Both the position numbers and the translations under genes were made by a program. DNA of 64,000 nucleotides from Amycolatopsis thermoflava N1165 (GTDB lineage Bacteria > Actinomycetota > Actinomycetes > Mycobacteriales > Pseudonocardiaceae), in assembly GCF_000473265.1 (NCBI RefSeq), contig NZ_KI421511.1:4377560-4441559 (forward strand), read 5' to 3'. The notes below the pieces were generated by a model. The model made no database searches. It was not told where the DNA came from and saw only the letters and a program-made list of their open reading frames with translations. Positions 49,232 to 58,246 of the stretch are shown here, one piece after another (position 1 is the stretch's first letter; each line of letters opens with the position of its first letter).

Positions 49232-50154
49232 GACGCAAGCCGCCCCCGTCCCCGCTGCCGCCGCGCGACGGGGTCAACGCGGCGCGCATCCGGACCCCGC
49301 CGGACGGCCCGTGGGACACCATCCGCGACTACCTGGTCCGCAAGCTGACCAAGCTGGACCCGGCGGTGATCGACGCGATGCTGGCCGAGGGCGCGATCGT
49401 CGGGGTGGACGGGCCGATCGACGCCCGCACACCGTTCACGCCCAGCGCCTTCCTGTGGTTCCACCGGGACCGCGGCGACGAGGTGCCGGTGCCGTTCGAG
49501 CTGACCGTGCTCCACGAGGACGACGTCCTGCTGGTGGTCGACAAGCCGCACTTCCTGGCCACCACACCGCGCGGCGGGCACGTCCGGGAGACCGCACTGG
49601 TGCGCCTGCGGCACACGCGGGACCTGCCGGACCTCTCCCCCGCGCACCGCCTCGACCGGCTGACCGCGGGTGTGCTGATGTTCGTCAAGACCGCGGCGCA
49701 CCGCAGCGCGTACCAGAACCTGTTCCGGGATCGCCTGGTGCACAAGGAGTACGAGGCGATCGCGCCCTACTCGCCGGAGCTGGCGCTGCCGCGGACCGTG
49801 GAGAGCCGGATCGTGAAGAAGCGCGGCGTGCTGACCGCGCGCGAACTGCCGGGGCCGGTGAACGCGCGGACGCAGGTGGAACTGATCGAGCACCGCGACG
49901 GGCTGGGCCGCTACCGGCTGGTGCCGGAAACCGGCCGCACGCACCAACTGCGGGTGCACCTGAACTCGCTGGGCATCCCGATCCTGGGCGATCCGCTGTA
50001 CCCGGAGGTCCGCGAGGTGCCGCCCGACGACTTCCGCCGTCCGCTGCAGCTGCTCGCGAAGGTGCTCGCGTTCACCGATCCGCTCACCGGCGCGGAGCAC
50101 CGCTTCGAGAGCGCGCTTCGCCTGCGCGCCTGGGATTCGCACCCGGACTGGTAG
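49228..50154 (+). CDS. RluA-family pseudouridine synthase
   Basis: The 308-residue protein has the RluA core with VLLVVDKPHFLATTPRG, the catalytic-Asp motif HRLDRLTAGVLMF (about residue 147), the KEYEAIA strand and GRTHQLRVHLNSLGIPILGDPLYPE. A partial S4-like N-terminal region (VRKLTKLDPAVIDAMLAEGAIVG) is visible. It isomerises uridine in rRNA or tRNA. It begins with ATG overlapping the stop of an MFS remnant, so it probably lost its original promoter context or uses one within the remnant. Confidence 0.85.
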   Translation: MRRKPPPSPLPPRDGVNAARIRTPPDGPWDTIRDYLVRKLTKLDPAVIDAMLAEGAIVGVDGPIDARTPFTPSAFLWFHRDRGDEVPVPFELTVLHEDDVLLVVDKPHFLATTPRGGHVRETALVRLRHTRDLPDLSPAHRLDRLTAGVLMFVKTAAHRSAYQNLFRDRLVHKEYEAIAPYSPELALPRTVESRIVKKRGVLTARELPGPVNARTQVELIEHRDGLGRYRLVPETGRTHQLRVHLNSLGIPILGDPLYPEVREVPPDDFRRPLQLLAKVLAFTDPLTGAEHRFESALRLRAWDSHPDW

Positions 50155-50172
50155 CACCGTCCACACCGGATC

Positions 50173-50770
50173 GTGACCGAACTCCTCGCATACGGCGACC
50201 ACCCGGTCCTGGCCGGCGCCCGCGTGCAGACCACGCTGCGCAGCCGCATCACCGAGGACCGCCTGCACGCCTCGGGCCTGCGCCAGTACGTGGTCCTCGG
50301 CGCCGGGCTCGACACCTTCGCCCAGCGCGACGGCCGCGTCCGCACCTTCGAGGTCGACCACCCGGCGAGCCAGTCCGCGAAGCGTGAACTCCTCGCCGCG
50401 GCCGGGATTCCCGAGGCGGCCACCGGTTGGACGGCAGCAGGTAGTCCGCGACGAGTTCGCTGCCCGCGGCGAGCCGGGCGAGGGCGGTCAGGGTGGCGTC
50501 GAGCGGCGTCGAGGTACATGAGCACGCCGAGCCAGCTGACGAACGCCGGCGGGCAACGCCTACGTCGAAGCCGTCGGCGGGATGGCCGCGGGCCGGGGTG
50601 AGCCGTGGCGCACGTTCCTCGGCCCGGACGAGATCCGCGCGCTACTCCGGCGGCACGGGTTCGACGTCGTGGAAGACCTCGGCCGGCACGACTTCCTCGC
50701 CGGCCGCGCGGACAGCCTGCGCCCCGCGCACCTGTCCCGCGTCGTGCGCGCCGTCAGGAGCGGTCGCTAG
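50173..50770 (+). pseudogene. SAM-dependent methyltransferase pseudogene with an inverted middle
   Basis: The N-terminal fragment (50173 to about 50420, GTG start) reads GLRQYVVLGAGLDTFAQR and RTFEVDHPASQSAKRELL, typical of the leucine-carboxyl-methyltransferase-like class. The C-terminal fragment (50561-50770) reads GEPWRTFLGPDEIRALLRRHGFDVVEDLG and ends in TAG. Between them, about 50421-50534, the family's middle (WLGVLMYL and, after a frameshift, ATLTALARLAAGSELVADYLLPS) is found on the opposite strand. The gene is thus broken by a local inversion with loss of flanking codons and cannot make an active enzyme. Confidence 0.65.
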
Positions 50771-51368
50771 GCGGCGCCAGCTCGATCTGCCGGTCCAGCG
50801 TCGTCCGGAACACGTCGTGCGCCGCGTCGCCCTGGCCCGCCGTCTCGACGACCACCACGCGGTCGTAGAGCACGTACGCCGCGCCGAAGCGGGCCAGCGG
50901 GGCGCCCACCGGCGTGCCGTACACCGTGACGCCCTCCAGCGACAGGTCCCGGTCGGCGGCCAGCCCCTGCAGCTCCACGCCCGCGCCGTACGCCCGCACC
51001 GCGCCTCGCGGATCACCCGTCGCCAGCGCGTACAGGCCGATCGTCACCCCGGTCCGCACCGCGGTCTTGCGCATCCCGTCGCTCATCCCGGCCGTGGTCA
51101 GCACGTCGACCATCGGCTGCGGCAGCGACACGGTGCTGCGCAGCGCGGCGAGGGTGAACGGCCCGCTCGGACCGGGCGCGCCGGGCGGTTCGACGAGGGC
51201 CAGCGCGCTGTGCTCGGGGGCCGGCTTGGCGTCCGGCGGGTCGGCCAGGCCGGCGTTGCGGGTCAGCAGGTACCCGGTGGTGGACACGGCGAGACCCAGC
51301 GCCAGCACCACGATGATCGCGATCCCGAGGGTCAGCTCCCGGCGCTGCCGGCGGACGTCACTGGTCAC
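50754..51368 (-). CDS. Single-pass membrane protein of unknown function
   Basis: The 204-residue protein has a short basic N-terminus, one membrane helix (about residues 14-36, LGIAIIVVLALGLAVSTTGYLL) and an exported soluble domain of about 165 residues with no recognised fold. The GTG start at 51368 has GGGAGGG about 11 bases upstream, a little far. Its last 17 bp overlap the end of the methyltransferase pseudogene. It is divergent from the glycosyltransferase gene by about 80 bp and may share its promoter region. Confidence 0.6.
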   Translation of the reverse strand: MTSDVRRQRRELTLGIAIIVVLALGLAVSTTGYLLTRNAGLADPPDAKPAPEHSALALVEPPGAPGPSGPFTLAALRSTVSLPQPMVDVLTTAGMSDGMRKTAVRTGVTIGLYALATGDPRGAVRAYGAGVELQGLAADRDLSLEGVTVYGTPVGAPLARFGAAYVLYDRVVVVETAGQGDAAHDVFRTTLDRQIELAPPSDRS

Positions 51369-51447
51369 CGTGAGAAATTCCCTCCCCGCCGCAGATTACC
51401 GGGCATCAGTATCACTCGGGGCCCCAGTACCGGTAGCCTTCCGGCCC

Positions 51448-54264
51448 ATGGTGGGACCTCGGGGGATCGACTGGACGGGCGAGCGCTGCGTGCCCTGGAC
51501 GGACGACATCCAGGTGATCTACGAGCACTACCACCGCTACGCCCTCGCCGCCCGCTACGCCTTCGGGCGGCGCGTCCTCGACCTCGCCAGCGGCGAGGGC
51601 TACGGCAGCGCGCTGCTGGCCGCCCACGCGGCGGAGGTGGTCGGCGTCGACATCGACGAAGCCAGCGTCGAGCACGCCCGCGCGCGCTACGGCGGGCGGC
51701 CGAACCTGCGGTTCACCACCGGTTCGATGACCGACCCGGACCTGCTCGCCGACGCCGGGAAGTTCGACGTCATCACCTGTTTCGAGGCGCTCGAGCACGT
51801 CGCGGAGCAGGACGAGCTGATGGCGCTGGTGCGCGCCCGGCTCGCGTCCGGCGGCGTGTTCTTCACCAGCACGCCGGACGTCCTCGTCTACACGCACGAG
51901 CACGGCAACAAAAACCCCTTCCACGTCAAGGAGTTGACCGAGCCGCAGTTCCGCGCGCTGCTCGGCGCGTCGTTCCGGCACGTGACGGTGCTGCGGCAGA
52001 ACGTGGCGGTCGGCTCGGTGCTCACCAGCGACCGCGAGCACGGCCCGGTGCTGTCGCAGCAGCTGCGCCGCACGGGCGAGGACAGCTGGTCGGTCGGCAC
52101 CGGCGCGCCGCACACCTACCTGGTCGGCGTCGCCTCCGACAACCCGGTGGAGGTGCCCGCCGCGGCGACGATGCTGGACCCGCAGCTCACGTTGCTCGGC
52201 GCGGCCGCCGAACGCGCCGCCGCGCCGCTGCGCGCCGAGATCGAACGGCTCACCAGCGACGACGGCGGCCCGAAGTACCGCAAGGTCATCGAGCGCTACC
52301 GGCCGCGGCGGCGCGCCACCGAAGGCCCGGTCGCGGTGTCGACCAGCGACGAACCGCTCGTCAGCATCATCGTTCCGGTGCACGGGCAGTGGAGCTACAC
52401 GCGCCGCTGCCTGCAGTCGATCGAGGACAGCGGCACGCGCGTGCCGTTCGAGGTCGTGGTGGTCGACGACGCCTCGCCGGACGATTCGGCCGAGCAGCTC
52501 GCCGCGTGCCCCGGTGTCCGGCTCGTGCGCGCCCCGGAGAACCTGGGGTTCCTGCGCGCCGTGAACCTCGGCGCCGCGCAGGCCCGCGGGGAGCTGCTGG
52601 TGCTGCTCAACAACGACACCGAGGTCCGGCCCGGCTGGCTGGACGCGCTCACCGAGGTCGTCCGCGGCGACGGGAGCATCGGCCTGGCCGGGGCGAAGCT
52701 GGTCTACCCGGACGGCAGGCTGCAGGAGTGCGGCGGCATCGTGTTCGCCGACGGCAGCGCCGCCAACTACGGCCACGGCGACAACCCGGAAGACCCGCGC
52801 TACCAGGCCGTTCGCGACGTCGACTACTGCTCGGGCGCGGCGATCCTCGTGCGCCGGGACGTTTGGGAGCGGCTGGGCGGGTTCGACGAGCGCTACTCCC
52901 CCGCCTACTACGAGGACACCGACCTGGCGTTCGCGGTCCGCGCCGCGGGCCACCGCGTGGTGGTGGTCCCGGACGCGGTGGTCGTCCACCACGAGGGCGT
53001 CTCGCACGGCACCGACGTCACGCAGGGCGTCAAGCGGTACCAGGAGGTCAACCGCGAGGTCTTCGCGGCGAAGTGGGCGGGCGAGCTCGCGGAGCAGGCC
53101 GACCCGGGCACGCCGCTGTGGATCGCCCGCCAGCGCGTGCCCGGCCGGCCTCAGCGCGACGGCGACCTGGTGCTGGTCGCCGACGTCACCGTGCCCACCC
53201 CGGACCGCGACTCCGGCTCGGTGCGGTTGCGGTGCCTGCTGGACGAGCTGGTCGCGCTCGGTCACCGCGTGGTGTTCTGCCCGATGGGGCCGCCCGCGGA
53301 CCCGGCGTACCTGGACCAGCTGCACCGCGCCGGGATCACCGTGCTCGCCGACAACGGCCTGCGCGAGCAGTTCCTGCACGAGGCGGGCAAGCACATCCGG
53401 CTGGCGCTGCTGTCCCGGCCGACCGTGGCCTGGCATCTCGCCGACCGGCTGCGGATCTGCGCGCCGCGGGCGCGGATCGTGTTCGACACGGTCGACCTGC
53501 ACTTCGTGCGCTTGTCCAGGGAGGCCGAGCTGGTGGAGCGGCTCGGCGGCGCGCCGGAGACGTCGACGATGCTGCACCAGCGCGCGAAGCTCTACCGCGA
53601 GCTGGAGCTGGCGCTGGTGCGCGCCTGCGACCGGACGTTGGTGGTGTCCGAGGCCGAACGCGACCTGCTGGCCGACCTCGCGCCGGGCGCCCCGGTCAGC
53701 GTGCTGTCCAATGTGCACACGCCGGGGCCGGAGGCGAGCCCCGATGGGCGGCCCGGCGTGTTGTTCGTGGGCAGTTTCGAGCACCCGCCCAACCGCGACG
53801 CGGCGTACTGGCTGGCCGGGGAGATCTGGCCGCTGGTGCGCAGGCAGGTCCCGGACGCGGTGCTCAACCTGGTCGGCCACGACCCGACGAACGAACTGCG
53901 CACGCTCGACGGTCACGGCGTGAAGTTCCGCGGCTGGGTGCCCGCCCTCGGCGCGCTCTACGAAACGGCCCGGCTGTCGGTGGCGCCGCTGCGGTTCGGC
54001 GCCGGCGTCAAGGGCAAGGTCGGCGAGAGCCTGGCCGCGGGTGTCCCGGTGGTCGGCACGACGCTGGCGTTCGAGGGCATGCGGTTGCGCGACGGCGTGG
54101 AGGTCCTCGTCGGCGACAAGGCCGAGGAGATCGCCGCGGGAATCGTGTCGCTGCTGACCGATGACGCGCTCTGGCTGCGGCTGTCCCGGGCCGGGCAGGC
54201 CGCGGTGGCCGCGCAGTTCGGGCCGGGCGTCGCGCGCGCCGCGCTGACCGAGCTGCTGGGCTGA
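51448..54264 (+). CDS. Three-domain protein: SAM methyltransferase - GT2 glycosyltransferase - GT4-like glycosyltransferase
   Basis: The 938-residue protein holds three complete-looking domains. Residues about 1-225 form a class I methyltransferase (VLDLASGEGYGSALL, FEALEHVAEQDEL). Residues about 300-560 form a GT2 transferase (VSIIVPVHGQWSYTRRCL near 306, LLNNDTEVRPGW, YYEDTDLAFAVRAAGH). Residues about 590-930 form a GT-B/GT4-like transferase (LFVGSFEHPPNRDAA near 771, PLRFGAGVKGKVGESLAAGVPVV). It probably builds and methylates a cell-surface glycan. The ATG at 51448 has no clear ribosome site. A membrane acyltransferase gene follows after 3 bp, suggesting a glycan-modifying operon. Confidence 0.82.
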   Translation: MVGPRGIDWTGERCVPWTDDIQVIYEHYHRYALAARYAFGRRVLDLASGEGYGSALLAAHAAEVVGVDIDEASVEHARARYGGRPNLRFTTGSMTDPDLLADAGKFDVITCFEALEHVAEQDELMALVRARLASGGVFFTSTPDVLVYTHEHGNKNPFHVKELTEPQFRALLGASFRHVTVLRQNVAVGSVLTSDREHGPVLSQQLRRTGEDSWSVGTGAPHTYLVGVASDNPVEVPAAATMLDPQLTLLGAAAERAAAPLRAEIERLTSDDGGPKYRKVIERYRPRRRATEGPVAVSTSDEPLVSIIVPVHGQWSYTRRCLQSIEDSGTRVPFEVVVVDDASPDDSAEQLAACPGVRLVRAPENLGFLRAVNLGAAQARGELLVLLNNDTEVRPGWLDALTEVVRGDGSIGLAGAKLVYPDGRLQECGGIVFADGSAANYGHGDNPEDPRYQAVRDVDYCSGAAILVRRDVWERLGGFDERYSPAYYEDTDLAFAVRAAGHRVVVVPDAVVVHHEGVSHGTDVTQGVKRYQEVNREVFAAKWAGELAEQADPGTPLWIARQRVPGRPQRDGDLVLVADVTVPTPDRDSGSVRLRCLLDELVALGHRVVFCPMGPPADPAYLDQLHRAGITVLADNGLREQFLHEAGKHIRLALLSRPTVAWHLADRLRICAPRARIVFDTVDLHFVRLSREAELVERLGGAPETSTMLHQRAKLYRELELALVRACDRTLVVSEAERDLLADLAPGAPVSVLSNVHTPGPEASPDGRPGVLFVGSFEHPPNRDAAYWLAGEIWPLVRRQVPDAVLNLVGHDPTNELRTLDGHGVKFRGWVPALGALYETARLSVAPLRFGAGVKGKVGESLAAGVPVVGTTLAFEGMRLRDGVEVLVGDKAEEIAAGIVSLLTDDALWLRLSRAGQAAVAAQFGPGVARAALTELLG

Positions 54265-54267
54265 GCG

Positions 54268-55449
54268 GTGCCGCGGGACAACTCGGCGGAGCGCACGCAG
54301 CAGATCCGCCCCGTCAAGTACGCCAAGGCCGAGACCGGGTTCGCGTGGCTGCGGCTCATCGGCGCGAGCATGGTCGTCGTCGAGCACTCGTTCCCGCTCG
54401 TCGACCCGCAGCGGCTGACGATCCTGCCGGCGAGCTGGGACCTGTCCCCCGGTTACTTCGCGCTCATGGGCTTCTTCGCGATGAGCGGGTTCCAGATCAC
54501 CGACAGCTGGGCGCGCGACGCGTCATGGTGGCGGTACGCCGCCAAGCGCGTGCTGCGGATCTGGCCGCCGCTGCTCGTCGTCGTCATGTTCACCGCGTTC
54601 GTGATCGGTCCACTGGTCACCGTGCTCGATGCCGGCGAGTACTGGACGGACACTGCGACCTGGGGTTACGTGGTGCACAACGCGGCGCTGTACCCGTTGC
54701 AGCACCTGCTTCCCGGGGTGTTCGCGGAGAACCCGTACCCGTGGTCGGCGAATGGCTCACTGTGGACGCTGCCGATGGAGACCACCGGGTACGCGCTCGT
54801 TCTCGTCGCGGGACTGACCGGTCTGCTCGGCCGCGCCCGCGCCGGCCTGTTCGCGCTGCTGGCCGCGATCGTCGTGCTCGACGGTTTCCTCGGCGCCACC
54901 TACACCTTCCAGGGCCGCGGCGGGTCGTTGCTGTCCGTGCCCGTCGGCGCGATGGTCGCGTTCGGTGTCGCGTTCGTCATCGGCATGGTGATGCACCGTT
55001 ACCACGGAAAGATTCCGCTGTCGCGGGCCGCCGCGTACGCCGGGGTGGCCGGGTACCTGGTGGTCAACTTCGTGCCCGTCCTGCAGCCCTGCGCGCGGAT
55101 CGTGCTGCCGTTCGCCGCCGGGTACGGCGCGATCGTGTGGGCCCACCACTGGCCGCGCCGGCTGGCGCGGTACGACAAGTGGGTCTACGGCAGTTACGGC
55201 ATGTACATCTGGGCGATGCCGGTGCAGCAACTCATCGTGTTCGCCGGGGTGCGGAACTCGTACCTGCTGATGGCGCTGGCGTTGCCACTGGCCTACGCGT
55301 GCGGGCTGCTGTCCTGGCAGCTCGTGGAAATCCCGACGCAACGGCTGCGCGTTTACTTGCGCCCTCAACCGAAATCTCCTCGTAACGCTCGTCCACGCGA
55401 TTCCGTCTCCGGAAGGGGGGCACATCGTCGTGAAAGGACGGGCGTATGA
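54268..55449 (+). CDS. Acyltransferase-3 family membrane protein
   Basis: The 393-residue protein has about ten helices and the acyltransferase-3 (OafA/ExoZ-type) pattern: FAWLRLIGASMVVVEHSF with the conserved His, then a second-helix ALMGFFAMSGFQIT and RVLRIWPPLLVVV. Members add acetyl or other acyl groups to surface sugars. The GTG at 54268 lies 3 bp after the glycosyltransferase stop, so the products very likely act on the same glycan. The C-terminal 35 residues are basic and unstructured and run into the start of the next gene. Confidence 0.83.
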   Translation: MPRDNSAERTQQIRPVKYAKAETGFAWLRLIGASMVVVEHSFPLVDPQRLTILPASWDLSPGYFALMGFFAMSGFQITDSWARDASWWRYAAKRVLRIWPPLLVVVMFTAFVIGPLVTVLDAGEYWTDTATWGYVVHNAALYPLQHLLPGVFAENPYPWSANGSLWTLPMETTGYALVLVAGLTGLLGRARAGLFALLAAIVVLDGFLGATYTFQGRGGSLLSVPVGAMVAFGVAFVIGMVMHRYHGKIPLSRAAAYAGVAGYLVVNFVPVLQPCARIVLPFAAGYGAIVWAHHWPRRLARYDKWVYGSYGMYIWAMPVQQLIVFAGVRNSYLLMALALPLAYACGLLSWQLVEIPTQRLRVYLRPQPKSPRNARPRDSVSGRGAHRRERTGV

Positions 55450-56522
55450 AAACATCCCGAATCCTGCTGGCAGCCGCCACCGCGCTCGCGGTGACACTGG
55501 TTCCGCTCGGCGCCGAGGCCGGCGGCAAGGTGTCCACAGTGGCCGGCGGCCTGGACAGCCCGCGCGGGCTGTCGTTCTCGCCTGACGGGGCCCTGTACGT
55601 CGCGGAAGCCGGCCGCGGCGGCGCTGGTCCGTGCATGGCGGGGCCCGAGGGCGAGGCGTGCTACGGCGAATCCGGCGCCGTCACGCGGATCGACCACGGG
55701 CAGCAGAAACGCGTGCTGAGCGGCCTGCCGTCGCTCGCCGCGCGCGACGGTTCCGGCGCGATCGGCCCGTCGGACGTCTCGTTCCTCGGCAAGGGCAACA
55801 TGTACGTCACCGTCGGTCTGGGGGCGAACCCCGCGCTGCGCACGAACCTGCCGCCGAAGGGCCAGCAGTTCATGGGGTGGTTGCTGCGCAACGGAAAACC
55901 GGTCGCCGACATCGCCGGTTACGAGGCAACGGCCAACCCCGACGGTGGTGAGCCGGACAGCAACCCCAACTCGGTCCTCGCCCTGCCCGGCGGCCGCGTG
56001 GTGGCCGACGCGGGCGGCAACTCCCTGCTGTGGGTCCCGGACAAGGGCGGCATCCACACGATCGCCACGTTCCCGACGCGGATGGCGACGGGGCCGGACG
56101 GCTCGCAGATCCCGATGCAGTCGGTGCCGACCTCGGTCGCGCTCGGCCCGGACGGCGCGCTGTACGTCGGCGAGCTGACCGGCTTCCCGTTCCCGAAGGG
56201 CGCGGCGCGGGTGTACCGGGTGGTGCCGGGCAAGGCGCCGCAGGTGTACGCGGAGGGCTTCACCAACATCATCGACATCGGCTTCGCGCACGGGAAGCTG
56301 TACGTGCTGGAAATCGCGCACAACGGCCTGCTCAGCGGCGACCCGACGGGCGCGTTGATCCAGGTCGGCAAGAACGGCGCGCAGCACATCGTGACGCAGC
56401 AGCTGACGATGCCCGGTGGGCTGGCACTGCGTGACGGCAAGGCGTACGTGTCGAACTGCGGCGCCTGCCCGAACCCGCCGGGTTCACCCGGCAGCGGCAG
56501 CGTGGTGCGGGTCGGTCTGTGA
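55446..56522 (+). CDS. ScyD/ScyE family secreted beta-propeller protein
   Basis: The 358-residue protein has a signal peptide (about 1-25) and NHL/beta-propeller repeats such as LDSPRGLSFSPDGALYVAEAG, PTSVALGPDGALYVGELTGFPFP and the GLALRDGKAYVSNCGACPNP ending, the pattern of the ScyD/ScyE family. The name comes from cyanobacterial scytonemin genes, but the many actinobacterial members have no known role. AAAGGA precedes the ATG, which overlaps the acyltransferase stop. It is exported and may bind a surface glycan or small ligand. Confidence 0.78.
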   Translation: MKTSRILLAAATALAVTLVPLGAEAGGKVSTVAGGLDSPRGLSFSPDGALYVAEAGRGGAGPCMAGPEGEACYGESGAVTRIDHGQQKRVLSGLPSLAARDGSGAIGPSDVSFLGKGNMYVTVGLGANPALRTNLPPKGQQFMGWLLRNGKPVADIAGYEATANPDGGEPDSNPNSVLALPGGRVVADAGGNSLLWVPDKGGIHTIATFPTRMATGPDGSQIPMQSVPTSVALGPDGALYVGELTGFPFPKGAARVYRVVPGKAPQVYAEGFTNIIDIGFAHGKLYVLEIAHNGLLSGDPTGALIQVGKNGAQHIVTQQLTMPGGLALRDGKAYVSNCGACPNPPGSPGSGSVVRVGL

Positions 56523-56529
56523 CGCGGAA

Positions 56530-56559
56530 CCGGCCGCCTGCCGTTCGGCGGGCGGCCGG
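56530..56559. terminator. Bidirectional stem-loop between convergent genes
   Basis: CCGGCCGCC (56530-56538) pairs exactly with GGCGGCCGG (56551-56559), and the inner GCCG/CGGC extends the stem to a TTC-type tight loop. It lies between the convergent ScyD/ScyE-like and hemerythrin-like genes and probably ends transcription from both sides. Confidence 0.7.
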
Positions 56560-56570
56560 CTTCCGGGGCG

Positions 56571-57122
56571 TCAGCGTTTGAGCACGCTCCGGATGGCGTC
56601 GCGGGCTCGGTCCATGAGTGCGGCCGGCGGACCGAGCAGCATGTTCTTCGCGGCGCTTTCCGTTCCCGGGTGCGGGCGCGTCGGGGCCACGGCCTCGGCC
56701 GCCCGCACCGTGTCGGCCATCGCCTCCAGCCGCTTGCTGTCGTAGGCCTGGCGCAGCAGCGGGAACTCCGACCGCTCCTCGTGCTCGGCGTGGGCGAGCA
56801 CGTCGTCCCGGAGCTGGATCAGCAGGGTGTCGAAGCCCTCCGCGTCCGGGCCCATCTCGTCCAATGTGGACAGCAGTTCCTTGGCGCGGTGCTCCTCGCC
56901 GAGGCGGGCCTCGACGATCGGCTCGCCGCCGTCCTGGCGCCGCACCTCGGGATGGACCAGTTCCTCCTCCGCGGTCTCGTGGACCGACAGCAGCCGCACG
57001 AGGTCGCGGAAGGCGTCCTCGCGCTCGTCCCCCTTCGCGCGTTCGACCACGCCGAACAGGCGGCGGATCTCCTGGTGCTGGTCCTCCAGCAACGCGATGA
57101 CGTCCTTCTTGTCCGTCGACAC
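56571..57122 (-). CDS. Hemerythrin HHE-domain protein
   Basis: The 183-residue protein has the expected iron ligands of the HHE fold: EDQHQEIRRLF, SVHETAEEELVHPEV, GEEHRAKELL and LAHAEHEERSEFPLL, spanning residues about 10-125. The C-terminal third is a flexible tail. Such proteins bind a di-iron centre and sense or store O2 or NO. The GTG start follows AAGGAGG with a 6-base spacer, an almost ideal site. Confidence 0.85.
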   Translation of the reverse strand: MSTDKKDVIALLEDQHQEIRRLFGVVERAKGDEREDAFRDLVRLLSVHETAEEELVHPEVRRQDGGEPIVEARLGEEHRAKELLSTLDEMGPDAEGFDTLLIQLRDDVLAHAEHEERSEFPLLRQAYDSKRLEAMADTVRAAEAVAPTRPHPGTESAAKNMLLGPPAALMDRARDAIRSVLKR

Positions 57123-57178
57123 GGTGACCTCCTTCGCTTCGCCGAGAGGGCTACCCGCGCCGGCGGGGGTTCACTCGC

Positions 57179-58162
57179 TCAGTGACGAACGCGGACCACG
57201 ACCTTGCCCACCTGGGTGTTCGACTCCAGGTGCGCGTGCGCCTCGACGATGTCGGACAGGTCGTCGAACACGCGGTCCACGGCCGGGCGCAGGGTGCCGA
57301 TGCGCAGGCCGGCGTTGATGAAGTGCTCGGCCCGGCGCCGCCGCTCGGGGTTGCGCGCGACGTAGCTGCCGTTGCCGTAGCCGAACAGCGTGACCTGCCG
57401 GTCCCAGTTCATCGGCAGCGGCGTGGCCTCGCCGCCCAGCCAGCCGTAGAGGACGAGCAGCCCGCCGACGGCGGTGGCCTCGACCAGGTCGGCCACGCCC
57501 GGTCCGCCGACCGGGTCGAACGTCATCGTCGCGCCGTCGCCGCCGGTGAGCGCGCGGACCTCCTTGACCAGGTCCTGCGAGTCGAGCGTGACGACGTGCG
57601 CGGCGCCTGCCGCCACCAGCAGGTCCCGCTTGGCGGCGGTGCGGGTCACGGCGATGGGCACCGCGCCGAGGTGGTTGGCGATCTGGATCGCCGCGATGCC
57701 GACCCCGCTGGACGCGGCGGTGATCAGCACCGTGTCGCCGGGCCGCAGGCCGCCGCGCTCGACCAGCGCGCCGTACGCGGTCTGGTGCGTCAGCCAGACC
57801 GATGCGCCGGTGACCTCGTCGACCGTGCGGCGGACCAGGCTCGACACCGGCACCACGACCCGGTCGCCGTACACCCCGTAGTCCCGCATCGAGAACGAGG
57901 CGAGGGTGCTGATCTCGGTGCCCTCGGGGAACCCGTCGACGCCGGTCTCCACCACACCGGCCGCCTCGTAGCCGATCCGGGAACCCGGCAGGATCGGCTG
58001 CTCGTAATAGGCGCCCGCGCGGAACAGCGCCTCCGCCCGGTTGAGCCCGATCGCGTCCACCCGGATGCGGACCTCGCCAGGGCCGGGCTCGGGCACCGGC
58101 CGGTCCTCGACACGCAGCACCTCGGGCCCACCGAGCCGGTCGAACAGGACTGCTCTCGCCAT
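57179..58162 (-). CDS. Quinone-oxidoreductase-like MDR dehydrogenase
   Basis: The 327-residue protein is a zinc-free MDR enzyme (no structural Cys4 loop) with GPGEVRIRVDAIGLNRAEALFRAG at the start and the NADPH motif ITAASSGVGIAAIQIANHLG near residue 150. It resembles NADPH:quinone reductases and enoyl reductases. It is divergent from a TetR regulator across an 84-bp gap that contains a 21-bp palindrome, so it is almost certainly repressed by that regulator and induced by a reactive electrophile or quinone. Confidence 0.85.
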   Translation of the reverse strand: MARAVLFDRLGGPEVLRVEDRPVPEPGPGEVRIRVDAIGLNRAEALFRAGAYYEQPILPGSRIGYEAAGVVETGVDGFPEGTEISTLASFSMRDYGVYGDRVVVPVSSLVRRTVDEVTGASVWLTHQTAYGALVERGGLRPGDTVLITAASSGVGIAAIQIANHLGAVPIAVTRTAAKRDLLVAAGAAHVVTLDSQDLVKEVRALTGGDGATMTFDPVGGPGVADLVEATAVGGLLVLYGWLGGEATPLPMNWDRQVTLFGYGNGSYVARNPERRRRAEHFINAGLRIGTLRPAVDRVFDDLSDIVEAHAHLESNTQVGKVVVRVRH

Positions 58163-58185
58163 GACGTCTCCTCAACGGCGTTCGT

Positions 58186-58206
58186 TTACTACACGGCGTG
58201 TAGTAA
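58186..58206. promoter_or_regulatory. Perfect 21-bp palindromic operator
   Basis: TTACTACACG (58186-58195), a central G and CGTGTAGTAA (58197-58206) form a perfect palindrome in the gap between the quinone oxidoreductase and its divergent TetR gene. A related TAGTAG half occurs about 14 bp further on. This is a typical TetR operator. Confidence 0.75.
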
Positions 58207-58246
58207 CAACACGGCGAATAGTAGACCAACGCCGTACAGTGTCAAG

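Noticed and set aside
51412-54387. A 991-codon open frame on the minus strand opposite the glycosyltransferase gene
   Set aside because: It mirrors the codon structure of the real gene, is His/Arg/Gly-rich without any family motif, and the plus strand encodes three recognisable domains.
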